Assembly: GCF_014145675.1 (NCBI RefSeq)
Contig: NZ_JACGZW010000001.1
Location: forward strand, 682,001 to 746,000
Length of the DNA stretch: 64,000 nucleotides
Reading direction: 5' to 3'
From: Amycolatopsis dendrobii
GTDB taxonomy: Bacteria; Actinomycetota; Actinomycetes; Mycobacteriales; Pseudonocardiaceae
The position numbers were made by a program, and so were the translations under genes. Under the pieces are notes generated by a model that did no database searches, was not told the origin of the DNA, and saw only the letters and a program-made list of their open reading frames with translations. Positions 40,051-49,216 of this stretch are shown piece by piece; position 1 is the stretch's first letter, and every line of letters begins with the position of its first letter.

Positions 40051-42117
40051 TCAGTCCTGGTTCTCGATGATCAGGAGGCGGTCGGGGTCCACACGGGCGC
40101 GACGGCCCGGGAGCACGACCGTGGTGGCGAACTTCTCCGAGACGATCGCCGGTCCGTCGACCACCTCGCCCGCGGCGAGCCGTTCGCGGACGTGCACCGG
40201 GACGCGCACGGTTTCTCCGGAACCGGGTACGCGCAGATCGCGCTCCCCGAGCAGGGACTCGCCGGTTTCCGCGGCGATGGACGGCACCTTGTTCGGCCTC
40301 GGGATCACCGCCGTCACTTCGAGCGTGGAAACGACAACGGGAATCTCGGCCGCGGAGAACCCGTAGGAATCCTGGTAGAACGCGTGGAAGTCGGCGACCA
40401 CGCCGGGCACGCGCTCCTCGGACATCGGGCCGGGCGCGAGCGGGAGCCGGTTGTCCCAGGTCTGCCCGCGGTACATGGCGAACACCGCGCGGTCGAAGGC
40501 CAGCCCGTCCAGTTCCACGCCCTGCGCGGCCAGTTCCTCGGCGAGGCTCCGTTCCATGGCGGCGAATTCCGCTTCGACCGTCTCGGCGTTATCGGCGGTG
40601 AGCGGGACCATCAGCGACTGTGCCCGCGTGGTCCGCAGGTCGCTTTGCAACAGCCCCAGCGCGGAGAACTGGCCCGGCGTCGACGGCACGACGACCGTGT
40701 CCAGCCCGAGGATCCGCGCGACGCGATCGGCGAGCATCGGGCCAGCCGAACCGAACGGCAGCAACGCGAACTCGCGGACGTCCAGCCCGCGGTAGACCGA
40801 GATGGTGCGGATCTTCGCCGCGATGTCCTCGCACGCGATCTGGTAGGCCGCTTCGGCGAGCTCCAGCGCGGAAAGCCCCCACTGTTCGCCGGTCCGGGCC
40901 AGCGCGGTGCGCGCGGCCTCGACGTCGAGAGAGATCCGGCCGTTCGCGAACAGGTCCGGTTGCAGCACGCCGAGCAGCAGGCAGGCGTCGGTGAGCGTTG
41001 CCTCGGCGCCGCCGCGGCCGTAACAGGCTGGGCCGGGGTTGGAACCCGCCGATTTCGGGCCGACCGCCACCTGCCCGAGCGCGTTCGGGCCGATGATGCT
41101 GCCCGCGCCCGAACCGACGCTTTCCACGTCGACCAGCGGCAGGGTGAGCGTCAGGCCGGTTTCCAAGGTCCACAGGTCGGTGAGCGGGGTCTGTGCGTCG
41201 ACGATCGCCGCGACGTCGGTGCTCGTGCCGCCCACATCCATGGTCAGCAGGTTCCGCTTGCCCGATTCGCGCGCCAGCTGAAGACTGCCGGTCACGCCGC
41301 CGACCGGCCCGGACACGAGCTGGAAGACCGGAGCCTTGCCCGCGTCCTGCACGGTCGCGACGCCGCCGTTCGTCGTCATGATCCAGAGCGTGCCGCCGAA
41401 CCGCCGCTCCTCCAGCGCGACAGTGAGCCGCTGAAGATAGCCGACCACGGCTGGGCCGACGTACGCGTCCAGCGCGACCGTCGTGGTCCGCTCGTGCTCC
41501 TTCGTGACCGGATACAAGTCCGAGGTCTGCACGTAGGCGTGCGGAATCTCCTCGGCGAGGATCTCCGCCGCGCGCCGCTCGTGGCCGCGTTCCCGGTAAG
41601 AGTTCATGAAGCACACGGCGACCGCCTGGACACCCTGCGCGGCGAACTCGCGGGCCGCTGTGCGGACTGCGTCCTCGTCCAGCGCCAGCAACTCCGTGCC
41701 GTCGTAGCCGATGCGCTCCGGGATGCCGATCCGGTCCCGGCGGTGCACGATCGGCCGTTCCTGGTGCGGGCGCAGCCAGGTCGGGTCGTAGAACCGGTCG
41801 CCGAACTCGCGGTGCATCCGGCCGATGTCGAGCAGGTCGCGGTGGCCGCGCGTGGCCAGCAGCGCGGTCTTCGCGCCCGCCCGGCTCAGCAGCGCGTTGA
41901 TGCCGACGGTGTGCCCGTGCACGATCTCCGCGACCTCGGCCGGTTCGACGCCGATCGCGGCGAGCGCCTCGAGGACGCCGTGCTCCTGTTCCTTGGTGGA
42001 CAGCACTTTGCCGTCCCGGATTTCCCCGGTGGCGCGGTCAAGGCCGATGATGTCGGTGAAGGTCCCGCCGACGTCGATGCCGACCAGCCAGCCTGCCGAG
42101 CCTCGTTGCTCAGTCAC
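40051..42117 (-). CDS. hydantoinase A/oxoprolinase-type carboxylase subunit (operon 2)
   Basis: A 688-residue HyuA-family ATPase-fold protein. GIDVGGTFTDIIGL at residues 13-26, TMDVGGTSTDVAAIV near 288 and ACYGRGGAEATLTDACLLLG near 365. It heads operon 2, with the GAF-LuxR gene upstream on the same strand. Together with the B subunit and zinc ribbon it should form the ATP-dependent enzyme of the module. Confidence 0.9.
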   Translation of the reverse strand: MTEQRGSAGWLVGIDVGGTFTDIIGLDRATGEIRDGKVLSTKEQEHGVLEALAAIGVEPAEVAEIVHGHTVGINALLSRAGAKTALLATRGHRDLLDIGRMHREFGDRFYDPTWLRPHQERPIVHRRDRIGIPERIGYDGTELLALDEDAVRTAAREFAAQGVQAVAVCFMNSYRERGHERRAAEILAEEIPHAYVQTSDLYPVTKEHERTTTVALDAYVGPAVVGYLQRLTVALEERRFGGTLWIMTTNGGVATVQDAGKAPVFQLVSGPVGGVTGSLQLARESGKRNLLTMDVGGTSTDVAAIVDAQTPLTDLWTLETGLTLTLPLVDVESVGSGAGSIIGPNALGQVAVGPKSAGSNPGPACYGRGGAEATLTDACLLLGVLQPDLFANGRISLDVEAARTALARTGEQWGLSALELAEAAYQIACEDIAAKIRTISVYRGLDVREFALLPFGSAGPMLADRVARILGLDTVVVPSTPGQFSALGLLQSDLRTTRAQSLMVPLTADNAETVEAEFAAMERSLAEELAAQGVELDGLAFDRAVFAMYRGQTWDNRLPLAPGPMSEERVPGVVADFHAFYQDSYGFSAAEIPVVVSTLEVTAVIPRPNKVPSIAAETGESLLGERDLRVPGSGETVRVPVHVRERLAAGEVVDGPAIVSEKFATTVVLPGRRARVDPDRLLIIENQD

Positions 42118-42209
42118 CTCTTGCCTCCACGGGTCGTGGTGTGTGAGGTGATTCTGTGCGCGGTGCGACCGCGGTCACATCGGCCAAGGGTCCGAGACGG
42201 AATGGGACC

Positions 42210-43301
42210 TTAGGACAGTCCCCCGCCGCGCAGCCAGAGCGCGATCGCCTCCGTCCGGCTGGCCACGCCGAGCTTGCGCAGGATCTGCGTGACGTGAGAC
42301 TTCGCGGTGCGCTCGGTGATCGCCAGCTCGCGCGCGATGTGCCGGTTGGACCGTCCGGCCGCGAGCAGCTCCATCACCTCGTTTTCCCTTGCGGTCAACG
42401 GGATCCGCGGGCTCGGTGCGGGCGGCGCGGCCGGTGCGGGCAGGGCCGCCGGACGCGTCATCAGGCCGTCCGCGGTGTCGCGCAGGAACGCCAGGCCCTC
42501 CAGCATCGTGAGGCGGCCGAGCGAATGGCTCAACGCCTCGGCCATCAGCGTGAGCAGGGCACGGTCGGTCTCGTCGACGTCGCGGCCCTGGTGGTAGCGA
42601 TCCCCGTGCAGCAGGCCGACCACCTCGCCGTGCACCGTCAGCGGCGCGATTCCGTACGAAGTGGACTTCGTGACGCGGATCAGGTCGCGGTCCACCCGCT
42701 GGCTGTGCTGTGTGTCGAAAATCAGCCGGGTTTCGCCCCGGTCGACCACGTCGGCCTCGATCAGCCCGCCGCGCAACTCGGGCGGCGACGCTTTCCCGAC
42801 GGCGACGATCTCGTCCGCCCACCGGGGCTCGTGCACCACGCACATCGTGTGCAGCCGCCACACGGAATCCACCACGCGGGAGGCCAGGACCCGGTCGAAC
42901 CCCAGCCGGCAACCCGCTTCGGGGACCCGGCCGAGGAATTCGTCGACCGTTTTCGCCTCCCGGACCGACGCCAGCGAAGCGGCCACCCGGCGCAGCAACA
43001 CGTGCCGGTCGGCAAGGCGTGCTTCCGCGAGTTCGGCCTCGGCCGCGCGGATCCGGCCGAGCAGTTCGGCAAGTTCGCGCCGCCGCGCACCGGGGATCTC
43101 CGTTTCGTCGGCGGCGTGCAGGGTTTCGGCCAGCACCGCGTTCCACAGCCGCCCGAGCACACTCGCCGCCTCGTCGGCCCACGGGCCGTCGAGCCGCGGC
43201 ACCGGCACGTCGAGCCCCAGTGCGGCCCCGACGTCCACGCACAGGTCCCGGTACCGCGCGCCCAGCCCGGCGGCCCCCGAGACGGTGTTCTCCACGTCCA
43301 T
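42210..43301 (-). CDS. GAF-domain LuxR-type regulator
   Basis: A 363-residue regulator with an N-terminal helical region, a GAF domain at about residues 120-275 ([39 protein letters not shown]), a proline/alanine linker and a C-terminal LuxR HTH ([20 protein letters not shown], then [15 protein letters not shown]). No receiver domain is present. ATG 43301 with AGAGGTGG upstream. It is directly upstream of carboxylase operon 2 and is its likely activator. Confidence 0.85.
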   Translation of the reverse strand: MDVENTVSGAAGLGARYRDLCVDVGAALGLDVPVPRLDGPWADEAASVLGRLWNAVLAETLHAADETEIPGARRRELAELLGRIRAAEAELAEARLADRHVLLRRVAASLASVREAKTVDEFLGRVPEAGCRLGFDRVLASRVVDSVWRLHTMCVVHEPRWADEIVAVGKASPPELRGGLIEADVVDRGETRLIFDTQHSQRVDRDLIRVTKSTSYGIAPLTVHGEVVGLLHGDRYHQGRDVDETDRALLTLMAEALSHSLGRLTMLEGLAFLRDTADGLMTRPAALPAPAAPPAPSPRIPLTARENEVMELLAAGRSNRHIARELAITERTAKSHVTQILRKLGVASRTEAIALWLRGGGLS

Positions 43302-43387
43302 CGGCCACCTCTGGTACTTCCGAGGCACGGCGTCCTCGCCGTGTTCATGCACAATATATGCGCCACCGGAGGTGGATTCAAACGCGG

Positions 43388-43426
43388 CCGGGAGGGCCCG
43401 CCGGGATCGCCTGCGGGCCCTCCCGG
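43388..43426 (-). terminator. hairpin terminator
   Basis: Perfect 13-bp arms CCGGGAGGGCCCG (43388-43400) and complement (43414-43426) with a 13-nt loop, directly after the stop of the minus-strand dienelactone-hydrolase-like gene. No U-tract. Confidence 0.85.
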
Positions 43427-44350
43427 TCACTCCGCCGCGGTCGCGGCGAGATTTTCCCGGAAGAACGGAACCGCTTCGGCCACCGCGCGGTCCACGTACT
43501 CCGGCACGTCGTAGAAGTCCATGTGCGTCCCGCCCTCGACCACGACGAGCTTCTTCGGGCCGCGCACCCGGCCGTGCAGTTCGGTGGACATCCACAGCGA
43601 ACCGGCCTCGCTGCCCGCGACGATCAGGGCCGGCTGCGTGAGCAGGTCCTCCACCAGGTGGAACGCGTCGAAGGTGAAGATCCGCGACACGCTCTTGGTG
43701 AACAGGAACTTGTTCTTCGCGTTCGGGTGCTGGGCGCGCGGGGTCAGGTAGTAGTCGTTCGCCTCGACCAGGTCGCGCGGGGTGTCCTCGTCCGGTTCGG
43801 CGGGCACATACGGCAGGTACGCCGCGTCGGCGCCGTTCGACTCGGCGGTGCGCTGCTGCGCCAGCGCTCGGAGCGTCGGCACGGCGGCCGCGTCGGAGTC
43901 CGTGCCGTACCAGCCGCGCCGGAACGAGGTGCCGATGTTCACCGCACTGATCGTGGTCAGGGCCTTGATCCGGTAGTCGGTCAGCGCCGCGTTCACCAGG
44001 TAGCCGCCGCCCGCGCAGACGCCGAGGCCGCCGATCCGCTCGGCATCGACATAACCGAGGGTCTGTAGGTAGTCCACTGCCGCGCGCACGTCCTCGACCC
44101 GCGCGGCCGGGTCCTCCAGGTGGTGCGGCTCGCCGCCGCTGTCGCCCTGGAAGGACGCGTCGAACGCGAGCGCGACGAACCCTTGCTCGGCCAGCTTGCC
44201 CGCGTACAGCCCCGCGGTCTGCTCCTTCACGCCGCCGCCGGGGTGCACGGCCACGACCGCCGGGTAGCTGCCGTTCGGGTCGAAGCCCTCAGGCAAGTAC
44301 AGGTTGCCCGCCATGGCGATCGAGCCGTTGGGGAAGGTCACCGTCTGCAT
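43427..44350 (-). CDS. dienelactone hydrolase-like alpha/beta hydrolase
   Basis: A 307-residue alpha/beta hydrolase. The nucleophile elbow is [10 protein letters not shown] near residue 110, with Cys in place of Ser as in dienelactone hydrolases. The acid strand is [10 protein letters not shown] and the His is in GGTHMDFYD near 282. It starts at ATG 44350 and is divergent from an XRE regulator whose family often controls such neighbours. Substrate unknown. Confidence 0.85.
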   Translation of the reverse strand: MQTVTFPNGSIAMAGNLYLPEGFDPNGSYPAVVAVHPGGGVKEQTAGLYAGKLAEQGFVALAFDASFQGDSGGEPHHLEDPAARVEDVRAAVDYLQTLGYVDAERIGGLGVCAGGGYLVNAALTDYRIKALTTISAVNIGTSFRRGWYGTDSDAAAVPTLRALAQQRTAESNGADAAYLPYVPAEPDEDTPRDLVEANDYYLTPRAQHPNAKNKFLFTKSVSRIFTFDAFHLVEDLLTQPALIVAGSEAGSLWMSTELHGRVRGPKKLVVVEGGTHMDFYDVPEYVDRAVAEAVPFFRENLAATAAE

Positions 44351-44485
44351 CGCAGTCACTCCTTTGAGAAGTTCTGAAGTCCTGCGACCCACTCTGGAGC
44401 GGTCCGCGCGGCCGTGGCAGATGCCGTCTATCGGGGGTACCGGCAGCCCCTCCTTCCCGGCGCGGAACCCGTTTACCCTCGAGAC

Positions 44486-45358
44486 ATGGCGATCGCGAAC
44501 GACCTCCGGGACTTCCTGATGACCCGGCGCGCGAAGGTCACTCCGGAACAGGCCGGGCTGATCGCGGGCGGACGGCGGCGGGTGAGCGGTCTGCGCCGTG
44601 AGGAAGTCGCGCGGCTGGCCGGGGTCAGCACCGAGTACTACGTGCAGATCGAACGCGGCCGCGTGTCCGGTGTTTCCGACGAAGTCCTGCACGCCATCGC
44701 CACCGCGCTGCAGCTGGACGACACCGAGACCACGCACCTGTTCGACCTCGCCCGTGCCGCCGGGAAGCGCGCCGGACCGGGCCGCACGGTCCGCCATCCG
44801 GTCCCCGAAGGCGTCCAGGCCCTGCTCGACTCGATGGTCAACGCCCCCGCGATCGTCCAGAACGGACACCTCGACCTCGTCGCGGCCAACGCGCTCGGCC
44901 GTGCGCTGTACGCCCCCGTCTACGAACACACCCCGCCTAACCTCGCGCGGTTCATCTTCCTCGACGGCCACGCCGAAGAAATCTTTCCGAACTGGGCGAA
45001 GGCAGCCGACGACGCGGTCGCGCTGCTGCACGTCGAAGCCGCCCGGTCGCCGTATGCGAAGGCGGTCACGAGCCTGATCGGCGATCTCGCGACCCGCAGC
45101 GAGGCGTTCCGCACCCGATGGGCGGCCCACGACGTCAAAGCCCACCAGCGCGGCACGAAACGCTTCTGCCACCCGGTCGTCGGCGAGCTGACTTTGCGCT
45201 TCGAAGGCCTGGCGGTCACCAGCGCGCCGGGGCTCACGATGATCGGCTACACCGCGGAGGCGGGATCGGCTTCGGCGGAGGCGCTGCGGTTGCTGTCGAG
45301 CTGGATCACCGCGCCCGAATCGGAGACCCACCTCGACAGCAACCGGCTGGGCGGCTGA
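44486..45358 (+). CDS. XRE regulator with MmyB-like ligand-binding domain
   Basis: A 290-residue regulator. XRE HTH at residues about 10-80 (VSGLRREEVARLAGVSTEYY, VQIERGRVSGVSDEVLHAIA), then an MmyB-type PAS-like domain (QALLDSMVNAPAIVQNGHLD, ARFIFLD). TACCCT at 44474-44479, 6 bases before the ATG and no Shine-Dalgarno, suggests a leaderless transcript. It is divergent from the dienelactone-hydrolase-like gene, a typical target of this family. Confidence 0.9.
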   Translation: MAIANDLRDFLMTRRAKVTPEQAGLIAGGRRRVSGLRREEVARLAGVSTEYYVQIERGRVSGVSDEVLHAIATALQLDDTETTHLFDLARAAGKRAGPGRTVRHPVPEGVQALLDSMVNAPAIVQNGHLDLVAANALGRALYAPVYEHTPPNLARFIFLDGHAEEIFPNWAKAADDAVALLHVEAARSPYAKAVTSLIGDLATRSEAFRTRWAAHDVKAHQRGTKRFCHPVVGELTLRFEGLAVTSAPGLTMIGYTAEAGSASAEALRLLSSWITAPESETHLDSNRLGG

Positions 45359-45542
45359 CGCGGCGGGCGAAGCGGCGCGGTGATGTCCGTTGACCGAGGT
45401 CTGTGAGGGGACCCCCGGCTCGTGCCGTCGGCTGGACTCGCCGAACTCTCGACCTGAGCAGGGGTGCCTGACCGCTCCTTGCGAGCCGCCTTAACGCACA
45501 GGCACCACCGCCGTGCGCGTCCGGCAGCGGCACGCGGGCTCC

Positions 45543-46334
45543 TCAGTGGACGGTGAGTCCGCCGGTCGGGCTGGCGACCAGGCCGGTGAGGTACTGGGAC
45601 GCGCCGGAAGCCAGAAACGCGACGACGTCGCCGATGTCTTCCGGGGCCGCGACGCCCAGCGGGCTGCGTTCGAGGATTTTCTCGTACTGCCTGCGGTGCC
45701 GGTCGCTCACCGCGTCTTCCGACTCGAAGGCGGCAGTCCACGATGGAGAGTCGCGGACCACGGTGACGCAGACGCAGTTCACCCGGATCCGGTCGGGCGC
45801 AAGCTCTTTCGACAGCACCTTGCTCGCCATGATCAGGCCGCCGGAGAAGGTCGCGATGGCGGTCTGGCCGGGAGTCGGGACCCGGCCGCCCTCAGACGTC
45901 ACGAAGACGACGCTTCCGCCGCCGCGCGCCCGAAGGTAAGGCAGGGCCGCCTGCACGACGTTGAGCTTCGCCGCGACAGCCGAACCGATGAACCCCGTCA
46001 CGCGCGCCAGGTCGATCTCCGCGAACGGCCCGCGCACCGCGGTAGTGCGGGCCTCGTCGTCGTTGCCGCCCGCACTGGGCACGACGATGTCGATGCCGCC
46101 GAACCGCTCCGCCGTTTCCGCGGCCACCGCGGCCATGTCCTTGGCGGACCGGACGTCTCCTGCCACGAAATGCCCTTTGCCGCCCAATTCGGCCAGCGCG
46201 GCTTCGGCTTTGCGTTCGTCCCGGCCGTTCAGCACCACCGTCGCCCCGGCGGCGGCCAAACGACGCGCCGCGCCCAGGCCGATCCCGCCGGTGCCGCCGG
46301 TGATCAGGGCGACTTTTCCGGCCGATGCGGTCAT
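45543..46334 (-). CDS. SDR family protein with atypical active site
   Basis: A 263-residue Rossmann protein: ITGGTGGIGLGAARRL at residues 11-26 and VVPSAGGNDD in place of NNAG. After the Ser strand (VVFVTSEGG) the expected YxxxK is not in place; the region reads TAIATFSGGLIMASKVL, with no Tyr and a Lys eight residues late. It may belong to a divergent SDR subgroup using other residues, or be non-catalytic. It overlaps the alcohol dehydrogenase start by four bases. Bases 45359-45542 upstream of its stop hold no gene, only a half copy of the GGTCTGTGAGGGG repeat core near 45399. Confidence 0.85.
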   Translation of the reverse strand: MTASAGKVALITGGTGGIGLGAARRLAAAGATVVLNGRDERKAEAALAELGGKGHFVAGDVRSAKDMAAVAAETAERFGGIDIVVPSAGGNDDEARTTAVRGPFAEIDLARVTGFIGSAVAAKLNVVQAALPYLRARGGGSVVFVTSEGGRVPTPGQTAIATFSGGLIMASKVLSKELAPDRIRVNCVCVTVVRDSPSWTAAFESEDAVSDRHRRQYEKILERSPLGVAAPEDIGDVVAFLASGASQYLTGLVASPTGGLTVH

Positions 46335-47464
46335 CGGGATCCTCCGTGCCGGTCCGCGAAACTCACCACGCCCCGGATGTTCAGCCCGGCGTGCAGGTCC
46401 GCGTACGCCTCGTTGACCTGTTCGAGGTCGTAGGTCCGGGTGATCAGCTCTTCCAGTTTCAGCGAGCCGTTCCGGTAGAGATCCAACATGAGCGGGATTT
46501 CCCGGGCCGGGCCGCCCATTCCGTAGAGCGCGCCCTGAATCCGCTTTTCCGACATGGTGAATTCGAGCAGCGGCACCGGAATCCCGGCGAGGTCGTGCTT
46601 CGCCGCGCTGGTCACCACGAGCGTGCCGCCCTTGCGGATCGCCGCGTGTCCCTGCGCGAGGTGGTCGGCGGCGAGCACGCCGACGCACACGATCGCCGCG
46701 TCCGCGCCTTGGCCGTTGGTCAGCGAACGGGCTCGTTCGGTTGCCTCGGCCATGTCCGCGAACGCCTCCGTAGCCCCGAGTTTCACCGCGAGTTCGCGCT
46801 TCATCGCCACCGGGTCGACGGCGAGGACGTGCTCGGCCCCGACGTAGCGCGCGCCCTGTACCGCGTTCATTCCGATGCCGCCGGCGCCCATCACGATCAC
46901 CACGTCCCCGGGATCGATCCCGGCCGCGCGCACCGCGGAGCCCCAGCCGGTCGGGACTGCGCACCCGACGATCGCGGCGACCTCGAACGGGACGTCGCGG
47001 CGGATCGGCGTCGCGGAGACTTCGGGGATGACCGTCCACTCGGAAAACGTGGAGATGCACGCGTTCTGCGCGACGCCGCGACCGTCGGCGTGCATCCGGA
47101 ACGTGCCGTCGAGTTGGGTGCCGACGGTGATCAGCGCCCCGTTGTCGCACAGGTTCTGCCGACCGGCCACGCACATCCGGCAGTGCCCGCACGCCGGGAT
47201 GAACGACGTGACGATGTGGTCGCCCGGCGCGACCCGGGTGACGCCCGGCCCGACTTCGCGGACGATGCCGGCTCCCTCGTGGCCGCCGCAGGCCGGATAA
47301 GAGTGGAACGGGATGTCGCCCTGGGCGAAGTGGTCGTCGGAGTGGCACAGACCGGACGCCATCACCTGCACGAGGACTTCGCCCGCCTTGGGCGGATCCA
47401 GGTCCACTTCGCGCACGTCCCAGGCGCCCGGCGTCTCCCACAGCAGCGCGGCGGTTGTTTTCAT
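46331..47464 (-). CDS. NDMA-type zinc alcohol dehydrogenase
   Basis: A 377-residue medium-chain zinc alcohol dehydrogenase of the group seen with NDMA-dependent (Rxyl_3153-like) enzymes. Catalytic zinc: GLCHSDDHF and GGHEGAGIV; structural zinc: CGHCRMCVAGRQNLC near residue 93; cofactor loop GAGGIGMNAVQGA near 195. NDMA-type members hold NADH tightly and depend on mycofactocin for turnover; whether this one does is not visible. CGGAGGTG precedes the ATG, and the stop of the esterase-like gene overlaps it. Confidence 0.85.
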   Translation of the reverse strand: MKTTAALLWETPGAWDVREVDLDPPKAGEVLVQVMASGLCHSDDHFAQGDIPFHSYPACGGHEGAGIVREVGPGVTRVAPGDHIVTSFIPACGHCRMCVAGRQNLCDNGALITVGTQLDGTFRMHADGRGVAQNACISTFSEWTVIPEVSATPIRRDVPFEVAAIVGCAVPTGWGSAVRAAGIDPGDVVIVMGAGGIGMNAVQGARYVGAEHVLAVDPVAMKRELAVKLGATEAFADMAEATERARSLTNGQGADAAIVCVGVLAADHLAQGHAAIRKGGTLVVTSAAKHDLAGIPVPLLEFTMSEKRIQGALYGMGGPAREIPLMLDLYRNGSLKLEELITRTYDLEQVNEAYADLHAGLNIRGVVSFADRHGGSR

Positions 47465-48321
47465 GAAGCACCTCCGGGGTAGCAGGCACGCAGGAAACTC
47501 CGGTACGCGTCGGTCATACCGCTGCTGTGCGATTCGGCCGGGATCAGGGCGGTGCTGACTCGCAGACCTGGCAGCGGGCGCTCGGTCACCACGTCGAGGA
47601 AGCGCAGGAACTCGAGCGCCAGGTGCCGGTAGAACTTGCTCGGGCCGAGCATTTCGTACGCGTTGACGGTCAGGTGCAGGAACGTTTCCCGGGGCAGCCG
47701 GTCGAGGTTTTCGTAGCGTTCGTAGATCCGGCTGTCCGGCACGACGATTCCGGGGCTGCTGGCGCCGAACCGGGTGAAGAGGGCGGAACCCGAGGTCAAG
47801 GCGAACAGGGTGAACAGGCCGCCGTAGGAGTAGCCGAACAACCCGACGTCGTCGGCACGGAACCGATAGCGGGACTTGATCTCCGGATGCAGTTCGGTCT
47901 CCAGGAAGGCGAGGAAGTTGTCCGCGCGAGCGTTCTTCTGCTGAGCGAAGAACTCGTCGCACACCGACTCCGGCGCCGCGCCCGAGTCCACGCCGAGCCG
48001 ACCACGGATGTGCGCACGCATGAAGTCCGGCACGCCCTCGCCTGGAGGAACCAGGTCGCGGTTGCGCAAGACCAGCTGGTTCGGTGCGTCTGCCGCGACA
48101 TAGCCGACGTTCACCTGGACGTACGGCTCGACCGGGGACGCCTGCTGCCGGTCGGTGAGTGCGCCGCGCAGGCCGTCGGTGAGCGGCCCGACGATATTGC
48201 CGTCCGTGGCGTATACCAGCGGCCAATCTCCGCCGCGGTCGTAACCGCGGGGGAGGAAGACACTCACTGCGAACCTGGCGCCGACCGCGACCGAGTCGAT
48301 CTCGAAGTACTCGGCGGGCAT
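47461..48321 (-). CDS. esterase-like alpha/beta hydrolase (enterochelin esterase type)
   Basis: A 286-residue alpha/beta hydrolase of the putative-esterase (EsteraseD/Fes) group. The nucleophile elbow is GLFGYSYGGLFTLFAL near residue 160 and the His is probably that in IPAESHSSG near 262. ATG 48321 is 2 bases after the metallo-hydrolase stop; a start at 48414 would overlap that gene by 90 bases. No signal peptide, so it is cytoplasmic. Confidence 0.85.
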   Translation of the reverse strand: MPAEYFEIDSVAVGARFAVSVFLPRGYDRGGDWPLVYATDGNIVGPLTDGLRGALTDRQQASPVEPYVQVNVGYVAADAPNQLVLRNRDLVPPGEGVPDFMRAHIRGRLGVDSGAAPESVCDEFFAQQKNARADNFLAFLETELHPEIKSRYRFRADDVGLFGYSYGGLFTLFALTSGSALFTRFGASSPGIVVPDSRIYERYENLDRLPRETFLHLTVNAYEMLGPSKFYRHLALEFLRFLDVVTERPLPGLRVSTALIPAESHSSGMTDAYRSFLRACYPGGAS

Positions 48322-48323
48322 CG

Positions 48324-49199
48324 TCACGACGCCCCCTGGGACGCGAGCGAGGTCCACGTCCGGCGGGAGCGGCCGCGCACCACCCGGCCGAACGCTGATC
48401 CGGTGAGATGGCATTGCGCGGCAACGGTGTTCGGATCGCCCTCCAGTTCGCCCATGATCCGGGCGCGAGTCTTCTTGCCCAGTTCGGCGTCCACTTCGAA
48501 GGCCAGCGCGACCTCGTTGTCGGTGAGTTGCGCCGGACAGTGCAGGACGTCGCCGAGGATCAGCGCGCGGTCCGGTCCGGACGAGACCACCAGCGAGCAG
48601 TGCCCCGGCGTGTGTCCGGGTGTCGCGACGACCGAGACGCCGGGCGCGATCACGGTGCCGTCCGCGACCGCGTCGACCCGGCCTTCCAGCGGAGCCAGCA
48701 CGCCGTGCGGGTCGGGACCGACCGCGGCCAGCGGATGGTCGCCGAGGGACTGCCAGTACTCGACTTCGCCTTCGCCGGCGAGGTGCCGGGCGTTGCCGAA
48801 GGTGAGGACGTCGTTCCGCGCGGTCCAGCCGACGTGGTCGATGTGCAGGTGCGTGAAGAAAACCGTGTCGATGTCCTCGGGAGCCAAGCCTTCCTCGCGG
48901 AGGCTCGTGAGCAGCCGGCCGGACCGGAACTCGCCGTCGGCGGCAGGGAAGGCGACGGTGCGATCGCCGAAACCGAGGTCGACGAGAATCTTGCGGTCGC
49001 CGGTGCGGATGAGGAAGGTGCCCAGCGACAGCACGAGTTTGCCGTCGGCGCCGAACAGTTCCGGGTGTGCGCTCCAGAGTTCGGGGGTGCCTGCCGGGAA
49101 CAGCGCGGCCGCGGAGACGCTGGCCTCGCCGTCGGGCAGATAGCTGATGCTGATGTCGCCGACGGAGACCGTTTCCCGGGGCGATGCTTGTGCGGACAT
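48324..49199 (-). CDS. MBL-fold metallohydrolase (lactonase-like)
   Basis: A 291-residue metallo-beta-lactamase-fold hydrolase with the full THLHIDHVG motif near residue 115, TPGHTPGH near 196 and ILGDVLH near 218. The layout is like quorum-quenching or other lactonases. It is in an operon of five minus-strand genes with two alcohol dehydrogenases, so it may open a lactone formed in the same pathway. Confidence 0.85.
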   Translation of the reverse strand: MSAQASPRETVSVGDISISYLPDGEASVSAAALFPAGTPELWSAHPELFGADGKLVLSLGTFLIRTGDRKILVDLGFGDRTVAFPAADGEFRSGRLLTSLREEGLAPEDIDTVFFTHLHIDHVGWTARNDVLTFGNARHLAGEGEVEYWQSLGDHPLAAVGPDPHGVLAPLEGRVDAVADGTVIAPGVSVVATPGHTPGHCSLVVSSGPDRALILGDVLHCPAQLTDNEVALAFEVDAELGKKTRARIMGELEGDPNTVAAQCHLTGSAFGRVVRGRSRRTWTSLASQGAS

Positions 49200-49216
49200 C
49201 GTTGTCCTTCCTGCGG

